Assembly (NCBI GenBank): GCA_910585385.1
Contig: CAJUDV010000033.1
Span: 1 to 28,399, forward strand
Direction of reading: 5' to 3'
Length of the DNA stretch: 28,399 nt
Origin: an uncultured Oscillibacter sp.
GTDB lineage: Bacteria > Bacillota > Clostridia > Oscillospirales > Oscillospiraceae
Shown here: in pieces, positions 1-7,948 of the stretch
Layout: each line of letters opens with the position of its first letter
Position numbering within the stretch: the first letter of the stretch is position 1
Notes under the pieces: generated by a model
Seen by the model: the letters and a program-made list of their open reading frames with translations, nothing else
The model's database searches: none
What the model was told of the DNA's origin: nothing
Made by a program: the position numbers and the translations under genes

Positions 1-57
1 TCCGCTTTCTTTCAACATAGCCAGATTTCCTATGTTCTAATTCGGGAGTAATATCAA

Positions 58-516
58 ATGAAGACTCTGTTTTTCTCCGAAGCTCCATCGGGGGGAGGCG
101 TGGAGATCGCCTTTCTGGATGTTTGGTCATACTGGAGCCCACATGTTTTACTCTCAGTCTTAGCGGTGACGGCGTTTCCGATCTGGGTGACCGCGTTTTG
201 CGGGTCCGGTTCCGGAATGACTGGAATTATGAAATATTCTTGGATATTCTATGTTATTTCCTGTTGCGAGTTTGCGTTTTTAGCGGAGGTTGGAAATCGC
301 AGATACCATGGAAACTTTGGCTGGGGGATGTGCCTTGGAATTGGCATCGTCACGCTGAGCGCCCTGATGCGGTTCATCAACTATGTGCATCTGGAGCGAG
401 AGGACGGGAGATACCGTGCGGCGGTCTTCATAGGCGCGGCGCTGCTCTCGATGCAGTTCTTTTTGGGAATCTGGTATTACTGGCGGGTGCTTACCACGCC
501 GGTGCAATGCTTTTGA
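58..516 (+). CDS. hypothetical multi-pass membrane protein
   Basis: I do not recognise this 152-residue protein. It shows about four hydrophobic segments (roughly residues 28-48, 60-78, 88-105 and 121-142). A polar loop between the second and third reads EVGNRRYHGNFGWG and looks conserved rather than random. An in-frame stop lies just upstream (49-51) and a GGGAG ribosome binding site sits about 9 nt before the ATG, so it can be a complete short gene. It could equally be the surviving C-terminal part of a larger glycosyltransferase or polymerase-type membrane protein broken upstream of the window. It precedes a formyltransferase, an ArnC-like glycosyltransferase and two ArnE/F-like proteins in the same orientation, and shares their low GC content, so a role in surface glycan assembly is a guess from context only. 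Confidence 0.55.
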   Translation: MKTLFFSEAPSGGGVEIAFLDVWSYWSPHVLLSVLAVTAFPIWVTAFCGSGSGMTGIMKYSWIFYVISCCEFAFLAEVGNRRYHGNFGWGMCLGIGIVTLSALMRFINYVHLEREDGRYRAAVFIGAALLSMQFFLGIWYYWRVLTTPVQCF

Positions 517-610
517 AGCTTTTCCTTATCAGATGGCCGGTTCTTTGGAGAGATTTTCATATGATATTGCGGCCATTTTTAATGTTCAGATATGAAAGCA
601 GGAGGTGCGC

Positions 611-1528
611 ATGAGACATATCGCAATGTTTATAGCATCCCAAAAAGGATGGTATTCCCTGAAAAGAGCCATTGAGGGCGGCTATGCCCAGAAGATAAAG
701 CTGGTTGCGACATTTAAGGAGATTGACGTTGAAAAAAGCTATGATCAGGAGATTATGGCCCTATGCCGGGAATATGAAATACCATGCTATCTATGGGGGG
801 AGCAAATAAAGGAGTCCTTGCTGCAAACGCTGATTGATCTGGAGATAGATATTGCATTTGCTGTGTCGTGGAGATTTCTAATCAATACAGAGGTCAATCA
901 GGTTATCAAGTACGGATTGGTTGTTTTTCATGACTCACTCCTGCCGAAGTATAGAGGCTTTGCGCCGACGCCCACGGCAATCATGTGCGGGGAGGATAAA
1001 GTTGGGGTCACCGCGATTCTTGCTGCCGACAAGGTGGATGAGGGAGATATAATACTGCAAAAGGAAATTCCGGTTGGTGAAAATGATTATATCTCGGATG
1101 TGATCGCGAAAGAAGCGCGGATATGCGGCGATATGGTTGTTGAAATCCTGCAAAAGGCGGTGGATGACTCGATTACTCCCATGAAGCAGGATCATTCAGC
1201 CGCGACTTATAGCATATGGCGAAATGTTGAAGATTGTAAAATAGATTGGAATAAGACATCTGTTGAAATAAGAAATATGATTAGAGCGGTGTCTTCTCCA
1301 TATCCCGGTGCGTATTTCTTTTATCAAAAAAGAAAAGTGATCGTAAAGAGTGCGGAAATCATGGGTGAGATGAACTTTGCAGTTAGACAGCCGGGGAAAA
1401 TATGGCAGATTGTGAATAATTGCCCAATGGTAATCTGTGGAGAGGGTATGCTCAAAATTATCGATGCCGAGTATGAAGACGGCTCCAAGGTGATGTTTAA
1501 CAGGCTGAGAGAAAATTTGAACAAATGA
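611..1528 (+). CDS. formyltransferase family protein (ArnA-N/Fmt-like)
   Basis: This 305-residue protein has the formyltransferase fold: an N-terminal 10-formyltetrahydrofolate domain with the HDSLLPKYRG motif (His107) and VDEGDII (Asp143), then an Fmt-type C-terminal domain from about residue 205. The usual N-x-H catalytic triplet is V-F-H here, so the Asn is Val105 while His and Asp remain. The ATG at 611 is preceded by AGGAGG at ideal spacing; a GTG six bases earlier lies inside that site and is less likely. A second true Fmt is unlikely, because the gene sits with an ArnC-like glycosyltransferase, ArnE/F-like proteins and rmlAB. I infer N-formylation of a nucleotide-linked amino sugar, as the ArnA N-terminal domain or dTDP-Qui4N formyltransferases do. 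The substrate cannot be read from the sequence. Frequent ATA and AGA codons contrast with downstream genes and suggest transfer. Confidence 0.8.
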   Translation: MRHIAMFIASQKGWYSLKRAIEGGYAQKIKLVATFKEIDVEKSYDQEIMALCREYEIPCYLWGEQIKESLLQTLIDLEIDIAFAVSWRFLINTEVNQVIKYGLVVFHDSLLPKYRGFAPTPTAIMCGEDKVGVTAILAADKVDEGDIILQKEIPVGENDYISDVIAKEARICGDMVVEILQKAVDDSITPMKQDHSAATYSIWRNVEDCKIDWNKTSVEIRNMIRAVSSPYPGAYFFYQKRKVIVKSAEIMGEMNFAVRQPGKIWQIVNNCPMVICGEGMLKIIDAEYEDGSKVMFNRLRENLNK

Positions 1529-1537
1529 GGTGATTTG

Positions 1538-2476
1538 GTGCGCTTGTCGTTTATAATTCCATGCTATCACAGTGAACTGACGATCGGCAATGTGGTGGGG
1601 GAAATCCGCAGCAAGATGTCTGAAAAGCCCGATATAGATTATGAGATTATTGCCGTAAACGACAGTTCTCCTGATGGCGTTCTGACAGTTTTGAAAGAAC
1701 TTGCTGAAAGAGATAAGAGAGTAATGGTGGTAGACCTTGCGAAGAATGTGGGAAAGCATGGAGCGGAAATGGCGGGGTTTTCTTTTGCCAGCGGTGATTT
1801 CATAGTAGCGCTTGATGATGATGGCCAGTGCCCGATGGACAAGCTGTGGGAGCTTATTGAGCCCTTATACAACGGCTATGACATATCAATTGCGAAATAT
1901 CCCATTAAGAAGCAGTCCGCTTTCAAAAATTTTGGAAGTAAAATGAATGCGCTGATGGCTCAATTTTTGATTGAAAAACCGAGATCGCTGTATTTGAGCA
2001 ATTTCAGCGCAATGAAACGCTTTGTCGTTGATGAGATGAAAAAATATGACAAGCCCTATCCGTATTTGGACGGATTGATGCTGAGGACTTCTTCCAAAAT
2101 ATGCAATGTGGATATGGAAGAGCGGGAGCGCGCCGCGGGAGTGGGGCATTATACGTTTAAAAGGTCGCTGAAGCTCTGGCTGAATGGCTTCACGGCATTT
2201 TCGGTTAAACCTCTGAGAATTTCAGCAATATTGGGTTTAATTTGCGCGTTTATTGGGTTTGTCTATGGAACGGTCACAGTTATCAACAAACTTGCGCATC
2301 CTGAGATACAGGCGGGTTACAGTTCAACCATGGCGGTCCTGCTGTTTATAGGGGGCATGATAATGATGATGCTTGGAATGGTCGGAGAATATATAGGCAG
2401 GATTTATATTTGTATAAACAACTCGCCTCAATATGTTATAAGAGAAACCATAAACATGGATAGAGAGAATAAATGA
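1538..2476 (+). CDS. family 2 glycosyltransferase, ArnC/GtrB/DPM1-like
   Basis: This protein of about 312 residues is a GT-A glycosyltransferase with two C-terminal membrane helices, the layout of ArnC, GtrB and bactoprenol-phosphate glucosyltransferases. The N-terminus has the usual FIIPCY strand. VNDSSPDG (about 40-47) and the metal-binding LDDDGQ (Asp93-95) follow. Two hydrophobic helices lie at about 228-250 and 263-285, then the family motif GEYIGRIY. Such enzymes move a sugar from a nucleotide to undecaprenyl phosphate on the inner face of the membrane. The GTG at 1538 is preferred to the TTG at 1535 because GAGGTGA (1527-1533) is better spaced from it; this site overlaps the stop of the formyltransferase gene. 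The two genes downstream encode likely flippase subunits, as in the arn operon. The sugar is unknown. Confidence 0.88.
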   Translation: MRLSFIIPCYHSELTIGNVVGEIRSKMSEKPDIDYEIIAVNDSSPDGVLTVLKELAERDKRVMVVDLAKNVGKHGAEMAGFSFASGDFIVALDDDGQCPMDKLWELIEPLYNGYDISIAKYPIKKQSAFKNFGSKMNALMAQFLIEKPRSLYLSNFSAMKRFVVDEMKKYDKPYPYLDGLMLRTSSKICNVDMEERERAAGVGHYTFKRSLKLWLNGFTAFSVKPLRISAILGLICAFIGFVYGTVTVINKLAHPEIQAGYSSTMAVLLFIGGMIMMMLGMVGEYIGRIYICINNSPQYVIRETINMDRENK

Positions 2477-2483
2477 GGTTCTG

Positions 2484-2843
2484 ATGACGAAAAAATCTCG
2501 GGTATTTTTGGGACTCCATATTTTTCTGGTACTTTACTCTATGAATGGTGTTTTCAGCAAGCTGGCCGCCAAAGAATCATTTTTAAGCGTACGGTTTTGC
2601 GCGTTTTACGGCGGGATTGTCCTCATCCTTGGCATCTACGCCGTGGCGTGGCAGCAAATCATTAAGAGGATTCCCCTGACCACTGCCTTTGCCAACAAAG
2701 CGGTTACGGTGGTTTGGGGCTTGGTCTGGGGGGCGCTGATCTTCCGTGAGCCCATTACGCCGGGGAAGATTGTGGGGGTCCTTCTGATCGTGGCGGGCGT
2801 CGTCCTGTTCTCCTCGGAAGAGCGGGAGGAGGCTGGCAGATGA
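2484..2843 (+). CDS. small EmrE/EamA-like membrane protein, ArnE-like
   Basis: The 119-residue protein has about four hydrophobic helices and the SMR/EamA signature at its C-terminal half (VWGLVWGALIFREPIT followed by GLLIVAGVV-type residues). It has the size and position of ArnE, one half of the flippase that moves undecaprenyl-phosphate-linked aminoarabinose across the membrane. It starts with an ATG just after the glycosyltransferase stop, with GAGGTT as ribosome binding site. Its last bases overlap the next start by four (ATGA), so the two are translationally coupled and probably form a heterodimer. Base composition changes inside this gene, from AT-rich before about 2640 to GC-rich after. 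A general multidrug SMR pump is the alternative, but the neighbours favour a lipid-sugar role. Confidence 0.75.
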   Translation: MTKKSRVFLGLHIFLVLYSMNGVFSKLAAKESFLSVRFCAFYGGIVLILGIYAVAWQQIIKRIPLTTAFANKAVTVVWGLVWGALIFREPITPGKIVGVLLIVAGVVLFSSEEREEAGR

Positions 2844-3181
2844 TCGTTTATCCCTGCATCCTTTTGCTGGGGGTGTTCCTCAGCTCCGTCTCTCAGGTCA
2901 TGCTGAAAAAGGCAGCTCTGCGGACCTATGAGACGAAGCTCCGGGAATATTTGAATCCTCTTGTGATCTCCGCCTATATGATCTTCTTCGGCACCACTTT
3001 CTTGAGTATCTATGCCTACAAAGGAATCCCTCTGTCCATGGGGCCGGTTTTGGAGTCCACCAGTTATCTCTATGTGACGTTCTTCTCGGTGACTATTTTC
3101 CATGAAAAGCTCAATCGCAAAAAGGCGTTGGCTCTGATTTTGATTTTGGCGGGTATTTTCATTTATTCTCAATTTGGCTGA
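2840..3181 (+). CDS. small EmrE/EamA-like membrane protein, ArnF-like
   Basis: This 113-residue protein with about four hydrophobic helices is the partner of the preceding one. It shows SQVMLKKAAL in the first helix region and a late SVTIFHEKLNRKKALAL stretch, typical of SMR/EamA and ArnF-type proteins. The ATG overlaps the stop of the upstream gene as ATGA, and AGGAGG within that gene serves as its ribosome binding site. Paired small SMR subunits directly after an ArnC-like enzyme match the arnC-arnE-arnF arrangement, so I infer that the pair flips the lipid-linked sugar to the outer face. The stop is followed after 14 bases by rmlA, which suggests one transcript. Confidence 0.75.
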   Translation: MIVYPCILLLGVFLSSVSQVMLKKAALRTYETKLREYLNPLVISAYMIFFGTTFLSIYAYKGIPLSMGPVLESTSYLYVTFFSVTIFHEKLNRKKALALILILAGIFIYSQFG

Positions 3182-3195
3182 ACGGAGGTCAGGCA

Positions 3196-4068
3196 ATGAA
3201 AGGAATTATTCTCTCCGGAGGCTCCGGAACGCGGCTCTATCCGATTACCCGGGTAATTTCCAAGCAGATTCTCCCAATCTACGATAAACCCATGATCTAT
3301 TATCCGCTGTCCACTCTGATGCTGGCAGGCATCCGTGAGATCCTGATTATCTCCACGCCGCGGGACCTGCCGGTTTTTGAGGACCTGCTGGGGGATGGGT
3401 CCGCCTACGGTCTGGAGCTGTCCTACGCTGTGCAGGAGCATCCCAACGGCCTGGCCGAGGCCTTTTTGATCGGTGAGTCCTTCATCGGCGGGGACCATGT
3501 GTGCCTGATTCTGGGGGACAACATTTTTTACGGACGCCATTTCAGCGGCGTTTTGCAGAGAACCGCCGGAATGGAGCGCGGGGCTTCGATTTTCGGCTAT
3601 TACGTGCCCAATCCCCAGGCCTTTGGAGTGGTAGAGTTCGACCAGGAGGGAAGCGTTCTCTCCATTGAGGAGAAGCCGGAGCGCCCAAAATCCAATTACG
3701 CCGTCCCCGGCCTCTACTTCTATGACAACGATGTGGTCTCCATCGCGAAGAGCATCACCCCCTCCGCCCGGGGGGAGCTGGAGATTACGTCCGTCAACAA
3801 CGTCTATCTGCAGCGCGGCACGCTGCGCGTGGAGCTGCTGGGGCGCGGCATGGCCTGGCTGGACACCGGCACCCACGAGGGGCTTTTGGAGGCGGCGAAC
3901 TATGTGTCCATTATGCAAAAGCGCCAGGGCCTGTACGTGTCCTGCATTGAGGAGATCGCCTTTCGCATGGGGTACATATCCCGGGACGAGCTGTCGGCGC
4001 TGGCCGAGCCGATGGAGAAGACGAAGTATGGACAATATCTGCGGCAGATCGTGGAGGGAGTTTTATGA
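3196..4068 (+). CDS. rmlA: glucose-1-phosphate thymidylyltransferase
   Basis: This 290-residue enzyme joins dTTP and glucose 1-phosphate to give dTDP-glucose, the first step of the dTDP-rhamnose and dTDP-deoxyamino-sugar pathways. The N-terminus carries the nucleotide-binding GGSGTRLYPIT loop, followed by SKQILPIYDKPMIYYPLS, LGDNIFYG and the EEKPERPKSNYAVPGLYFYD block, all characteristic of RmlA. The length is normal for the family. GGAGG lies 5 to 9 bases ahead of the ATG. The gene overlaps rmlB by four bases (ATGA), so the two are coupled. No rmlC or rmlD is visible in the window, so the pair by itself ends at dTDP-4-keto-6-deoxyglucose, which can feed rhamnose or amino-sugar branches. Confidence 0.97.
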   Translation: MKGIILSGGSGTRLYPITRVISKQILPIYDKPMIYYPLSTLMLAGIREILIISTPRDLPVFEDLLGDGSAYGLELSYAVQEHPNGLAEAFLIGESFIGGDHVCLILGDNIFYGRHFSGVLQRTAGMERGASIFGYYVPNPQAFGVVEFDQEGSVLSIEEKPERPKSNYAVPGLYFYDNDVVSIAKSITPSARGELEITSVNNVYLQRGTLRVELLGRGMAWLDTGTHEGLLEAANYVSIMQKRQGLYVSCIEEIAFRMGYISRDELSALAEPMEKTKYGQYLRQIVEGVL

Positions 4069-5132
4069 AACATGTGCTGATCACCGGGGGAGCCGGGTTT
4101 ATAGGCTCCAACTTTATTCAGTTTATCCTGGACAGCCGTCCGGATCTGGAGCGGCTGGTCAATTTGGATCTTCTGACCTATGCTGGAAATCTTGAGAACT
4201 TAAAGGCGGTGGAGCGCGATTCCCGCTACCGGTTTGTCAAGGGGGACATCCGGGACAGAGATCTGGTGGAGCGGCTGTTCGCGGACTATGATTTTGATAC
4301 CGTCGTCCATTTCGCGGCGGAGAGCCATGTAGACCGCAGCATTGTGGAGCCGGAGGTGTTCCTGACCACAAATATCATTGGCACGCAGACGCTGCTGGAT
4401 GCCGCGAAACGCCATTGGAAGCAGTTTCCGGACGACAAATACTCCCGGGCCTACCGCGAGGGCGTCCGCTATCTCCAGGTTTCCACGGATGAGGTCTATG
4501 GGGCCCTTGGGGAGACGGGGCTCTTCTGTGAGTCGACGCCGCTGGCGCCAAACAGCCCGTACTCCGCCTCTAAGGCCAGCGGTGATATGATTGTGCGGGC
4601 CTATTACCAGACCTACGGCCTGCCGGCAAATATCACCCGCTGTTCAAACAACTACGGCCCCTATCAGTTTCCTGAGAAGCTGATTCCCCTGATGATCCAC
4701 AATGCCCGGGAGGACAGGCCCCTGCCGGTCTACGGGGACGGCATGCAGATCCGGGACTGGCTCCATGTGCGGGATCACTGCTCCGCCATTTCCGCGGTGC
4801 TGGAGCGGGGAACCGCCGGCGAGGTTTACAACATCGGCGGAAATAACGAGCGGGCAAATATTGAGATTATCCGGCTCATTCTGCGGGAGCTGGGAAAGCC
4901 GGAGAGCCTGATTACCTACGTGAAGGACCGCCCGGGCCACGACCGGAGATATGCCATTGACAATACAAAAATCACAGGGGAACTGGGCTGGAAGCCGCTC
5001 TATACCTTTGAACAGGGAATGCGCGAGACTATCCAATGGTATTTGACGCACGCGGACTGGATCGGCCGGGTGATCAGCGGCGATTATCGGGCGTATTACC
5101 AGGAGATGTACGGCGCCATTGAGCGGCCGTAG
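4065..5132 (+). CDS. rmlB: dTDP-glucose 4,6-dehydratase
   Basis: This 355-residue extended short-chain dehydrogenase converts dTDP-glucose to dTDP-4-keto-6-deoxyglucose using bound NAD. It shows the GGAGFIGSNF Rossmann loop at residues 7-16, the STDEVYG motif whose Asp and Glu are the dehydratase acid and base, the YSASK catalytic Tyr and Lys, and NNYGPYQFPEKLIP for substrate binding. Length and motif order are normal. Its start overlaps the rmlA stop, and a GGAGGG in rmlA is the ribosome binding site. A gap of more than 400 bases follows, so it probably ends the transcript that begins at or before the window start. Confidence 0.97.
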   Translation: MKHVLITGGAGFIGSNFIQFILDSRPDLERLVNLDLLTYAGNLENLKAVERDSRYRFVKGDIRDRDLVERLFADYDFDTVVHFAAESHVDRSIVEPEVFLTTNIIGTQTLLDAAKRHWKQFPDDKYSRAYREGVRYLQVSTDEVYGALGETGLFCESTPLAPNSPYSASKASGDMIVRAYYQTYGLPANITRCSNNYGPYQFPEKLIPLMIHNAREDRPLPVYGDGMQIRDWLHVRDHCSAISAVLERGTAGEVYNIGGNNERANIEIIRLILRELGKPESLITYVKDRPGHDRRYAIDNTKITGELGWKPLYTFEQGMRETIQWYLTHADWIGRVISGDYRAYYQEMYGAIERP

Positions 5133-5212
5133 GACCGGACTGCAAGAAAACGGCAGGGCTGATTCCGGAGAATTTGCCGGGATCTCTTTTCAAAATTGCA
5201 ATGCTGCGGTGT

Positions 5213-5250
5213 AATCATGCAAAGGCTGTGTTTCATGCCTTTGCATGATT
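5213..5250 (+). terminator. perfect 14-bp inverted repeat after rmlB
   Basis: Two perfect 14-base arms (5213-5226 and 5237-5250, AATCATGCAAAGGC and its complement) flank a 10-base loop. The stem ends in AUU without a clear T-run, so it is an imperfect terminator candidate. It could also be a protein-binding palindrome in the rmlB-dehydratase gap. I see no convincing gene in 5133-5592. Confidence 0.4.
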
Positions 5251-5475
5251 TACTCTTTCGGGACGGCGGCAGTGGGATTCCAAATGGAGGGGGACCCGCT
5301 GGGATTGGGTAAGAATCTCTTCTCGTCAGAGCCCGCTCTTGGCAAAATCCTGGACTTTGACGTGTTGAATGCGGAAATCGGGAGATATTCGGCGTATTAT
5401 GTGAAACAGTTTGCATAAAAAATCGGGTTCACGGATAGAGACCGCTGTTAATCTGCGGAAATTTGTCAAAACCCC

Positions 5476-5504
5476 TTTCAAAAGTCAAAGCGCTGTGGTA
5501 TATT
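5476..5504 (+). promoter_or_regulatory. candidate promoter for the 4,6-dehydratase gene
   Basis: TTTCAA (5476-5481), a 17-base spacer and TATATT (5499-5504) form a plausible sigma-A promoter about 90 bases before the likely start codon. The -35 box is a weak match. The stretch is AT-richer than its surroundings, as expected of a promoter. Confidence 0.45.
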
Positions 5505-5592
5505 GTCATACGAAAGCGACCTCCGGTGCTTTTCATAGAAACCACGGCGCATCCTGTTGGAGGAGCCGCGCCGCAGAAAGGCTGACTTTATT

Positions 5593-7524
5593 TTGATAAA
5601 TCGTTTCCGCAATCTGTTTCTTTTCCTGTGCGATGCCCTCATTTTAATCAGCGTGACCTTGGTACTTGCCGGATTTTCCCTCCGCTATTCCTTGTCGGAC
5701 GCGGTGGGAGGGGGAGAGCTTCTTCCGCACATGGTCCTGCTCTACATCTGCACGGTGATCTTCCAGTTCCTTTTCCACACATATGACAGCCTTTGGCGCT
5801 ATGCCGAGAGCCGGGAATACCTCTCGCTGCTGATGGCCGCGTTCTGCGGCTTTGGCACGTACGAGGTGGTTACCCGCTTTGTTCTGAAATCCGGCGTCAT
5901 CTCCTTTCTTCTCCTTACAGCGATTGCCGCCCTCTGGATTTTGGGCATGCTGCTCATTCGCTTTGCCTACCGTGTAGGCCGGGGGCATCTCCAGTACCGC
6001 CAGGGCTCGCACCGGATCTCCATGGCCATTGTGGGCGCCGGCTCCGCCGGCGTGCAGCTGCTGGAGGAGGTTCAAAACAACCAGGACAGCCCCTACGCCG
6101 TCCAGTGCTTTTTCGACGACGACCCCGCTAAGCAGGGCAGGCGCGTTCGGGGCGTGCCGGTAAAGGGCCGGATCCGGGACATCCCCGCCCGGGTGAAGGC
6201 CATGGACATCCGGGAGATCGTGGTGGCCATTCCCTCTGTGAGCGAGTCCCGGCGGCAGGAGATTTTGCAGGAGCTGTCCTCGCTGGACAAGGTGAAAATC
6301 CGGGTTCTGCCCAGCACGCTGGATCTGCTGAGCCGGCGGCCGATCCGGGCCCAGATGCGGGATATTCAGATTGAGGATCTGCTGGGCCGGGAACCCATTC
6401 AGCTGAATCCCGCTCCGGTGGATACGTTTCTGGGCGGGAAGACCGTCATGGTCACCGGCGGCGGCGGCTCCATCGGTTCGGAGCTGTGCCGCCAGATCGT
6501 CAAGCACGCCCCCCGGCGGCTGGTGATTGTGGATATATATGAGAACAACGCCTATGACATTCAGCAGGAGCTGCTGTACAAGTACGGCGGGCGGCTGGAT
6601 CTGTCGGTGGAGATTGCTTCCATCCGTGACCGGGAACGGCTGCGGCAGCTGTTTGCCCACTACCGGCCCGACGTGGTGTTTCACGCCGCCGCCCACAAGC
6701 ACGTGCCCCTGATGGAGCAGAGCCCCCAGGAGGCGGTGCGGAACAACGTGTTTGGCACGCTGAATCTGGTGCGGACGGCGGACGAGTACGGCGTTTCCAA
6801 ATTTATTCAAATCTCCACGGATAAGGCGGTGAACCCCACCTCTGTTATGGGGGCTACCAAGCGGATGTGCGAGATGATCGTACAGTCCATGAAGGGCCGC
6901 AGCGAGACGGCTTTTGCCGCGGTGCGCTTTGGCAATGTGTTGGGCTCCAACGGTTCCGTGGTGCCTCTTTTCAAGCGTCAGATTGCCGAGGGCGGGCCTG
7001 TCACCGTGACGGATAAACGGATCATTCGCTATTTCATGACCATTCCGGAGGCCGCCCAGCTGGTGCTGCAGGCCGGGGCCATGGCGGAACAGAACGAGCT
7101 GTATGTTTTGGATATGGGCCGCCCGGTGAAGATCCTGGATCTGGCGGAAAATCTGATTCGCCTCTCCGGCTGCACGCCCTATCGGGATATTGATATTGTG
7201 GAGACCGGCCTGCGGCCGGGGGAGAAGCTTTACGAGGAGCTGCTGATTGCCAGCCGGGATATTGAGAAGACGGAGAACGACCAGATCTTTGTGGAGCGCC
7301 AGCCCGCCGTTACGGCGGAGGAGCTGGAGGAAAAGCTGGCTGTTCTGGCGGCCGCGCTGGAGAAGAACGATCCCTCTGTGATCCGGGGGGCGCTGCACCG
7401 GGTAGTGCCCACGTTCCACGAGCCGGAGGAATTAAACCGGGACCAGGGGCAGGAGGTTTACATTCCGGAGCAGACGCAGAAAAAAGAGGGAAAGGTTGTG
7501 ACGTTCCGGCAGCGGGCCCGCTGA
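5593..7524 (+). CDS. membrane-anchored nucleotide-sugar 4,6-dehydratase (CapD/PglF/WbpM type)
   Basis: This large protein has four N-terminal membrane helices (about the first 130 residues), a first Rossmann-like region with VGAGSAGVQLLEE, and a C-terminal dehydratase domain with VTGGGGSIGSE and HAAAHKHVPLME. The catalytic Tyr of the usual YxxxK is Met (SVMGATK, with STDKAVNP just before). That is the known state in PglF, WbpM and CapD, which convert UDP-GlcNAc to UDP-4-keto-6-deoxy-GlcNAc for bacillosamine, QuiNAc or FucNAc. The start is uncertain. TTG at 5593 has AAAGG 11 bases upstream; TTG at 5557 would add 12 residues but has no good site, although GGAGGAG follows it. The gene has its own promoter candidate and terminator. 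It supplies a second deoxy-sugar precursor next to the dTDP branch. Confidence 0.93.
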   Translation: MINRFRNLFLFLCDALILISVTLVLAGFSLRYSLSDAVGGGELLPHMVLLYICTVIFQFLFHTYDSLWRYAESREYLSLLMAAFCGFGTYEVVTRFVLKSGVISFLLLTAIAALWILGMLLIRFAYRVGRGHLQYRQGSHRISMAIVGAGSAGVQLLEEVQNNQDSPYAVQCFFDDDPAKQGRRVRGVPVKGRIRDIPARVKAMDIREIVVAIPSVSESRRQEILQELSSLDKVKIRVLPSTLDLLSRRPIRAQMRDIQIEDLLGREPIQLNPAPVDTFLGGKTVMVTGGGGSIGSELCRQIVKHAPRRLVIVDIYENNAYDIQQELLYKYGGRLDLSVEIASIRDRERLRQLFAHYRPDVVFHAAAHKHVPLMEQSPQEAVRNNVFGTLNLVRTADEYGVSKFIQISTDKAVNPTSVMGATKRMCEMIVQSMKGRSETAFAAVRFGNVLGSNGSVVPLFKRQIAEGGPVTVTDKRIIRYFMTIPEAAQLVLQAGAMAEQNELYVLDMGRPVKILDLAENLIRLSGCTPYRDIDIVETGLRPGEKLYEELLIASRDIEKTENDQIFVERQPAVTAEELEEKLAVLAAALEKNDPSVIRGALHRVVPTFHEPEELNRDQGQEVYIPEQTQKKEGKVVTFRQRAR

Positions 7525-7584
7525 CCGCGCGGGGGAGATCTCCGGTCCCTTTTCCCGCGGCCCTCATCGCCGCTGTCTGCGGCG

Positions 7585-7622
7585 GACCGCTTTTGCCTGT
7601 GGCAGAGGCGGTCTCTTTTTTT
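7585..7622 (+). terminator. intrinsic terminator of the 4,6-dehydratase gene
   Basis: A 13-base stem (7585-7597 with 7601-7613, allowing two G-U pairs) with a TGT loop is followed by TCTTTTTTT. This is a textbook Rho-independent terminator about 60 bases after the dehydratase stop. Confidence 0.9.
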
Positions 7623-7680
7623 GGCCCGGAGAATGGACCGCGGCGGAGGCTCTTTGTGAAAGGCAGAGAGCGCCGCCTCC

Positions 7681-7720
7681 AAAAGGGGAGAGGCACGCCG
7701 CGGCGTGCCTCTCCCCTTTT
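7681..7720. repeat. perfect 40-bp palindrome, likely bidirectional terminator
   Basis: Bases 7681-7700 are exactly complementary to 7701-7720, with AAAA at one end and TTTT at the other and no spacer. The A/T ends would give a terminator-like hairpin on either strand, serving the dehydratase gene (+) or the small gene at 7949-8296 (-). I see no gene in 7525-7948. Confidence 0.75.
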
Positions 7721-7948
7721 GACGCGTCCGCCCCGTTCGCTCCTCCGGTGGGAAGATTACGATTCAGGCGGCCTGTTCCGGGCGGCTATAAACACGGGAA
7801 CCATGGGTGGCGGGCAGATTAAACTTCCATGGGAGGAACCCGCAAAGGCTTCCCCGCAGTCCCCCTTGCGAAAGCTGAAAATGCCCGCATCGAAGCTGGG
7901 GGCGTACCCCGTACAGGCGGCTGCCATCTGGATTGGAAGTCGTCTGCC

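Noticed and set aside
3665..4195. A 176-codon forward frame inside rmlA and rmlB
   Set aside because: It is out of frame with both certain genes and is Arg/Pro/Ser/Trp-rich, as shifted GC-rich DNA usually reads.
5411..5596. A 61-codon forward frame before the dehydratase gene
   Set aside because: It has no good ribosome binding site, no protein-like pattern, and runs through the promoter candidate into the next gene.
5644..7419. A 591-codon reverse-strand frame opposite the 4,6-dehydratase
   Set aside because: It shows no motifs, and the forward gene has conserved motifs throughout.
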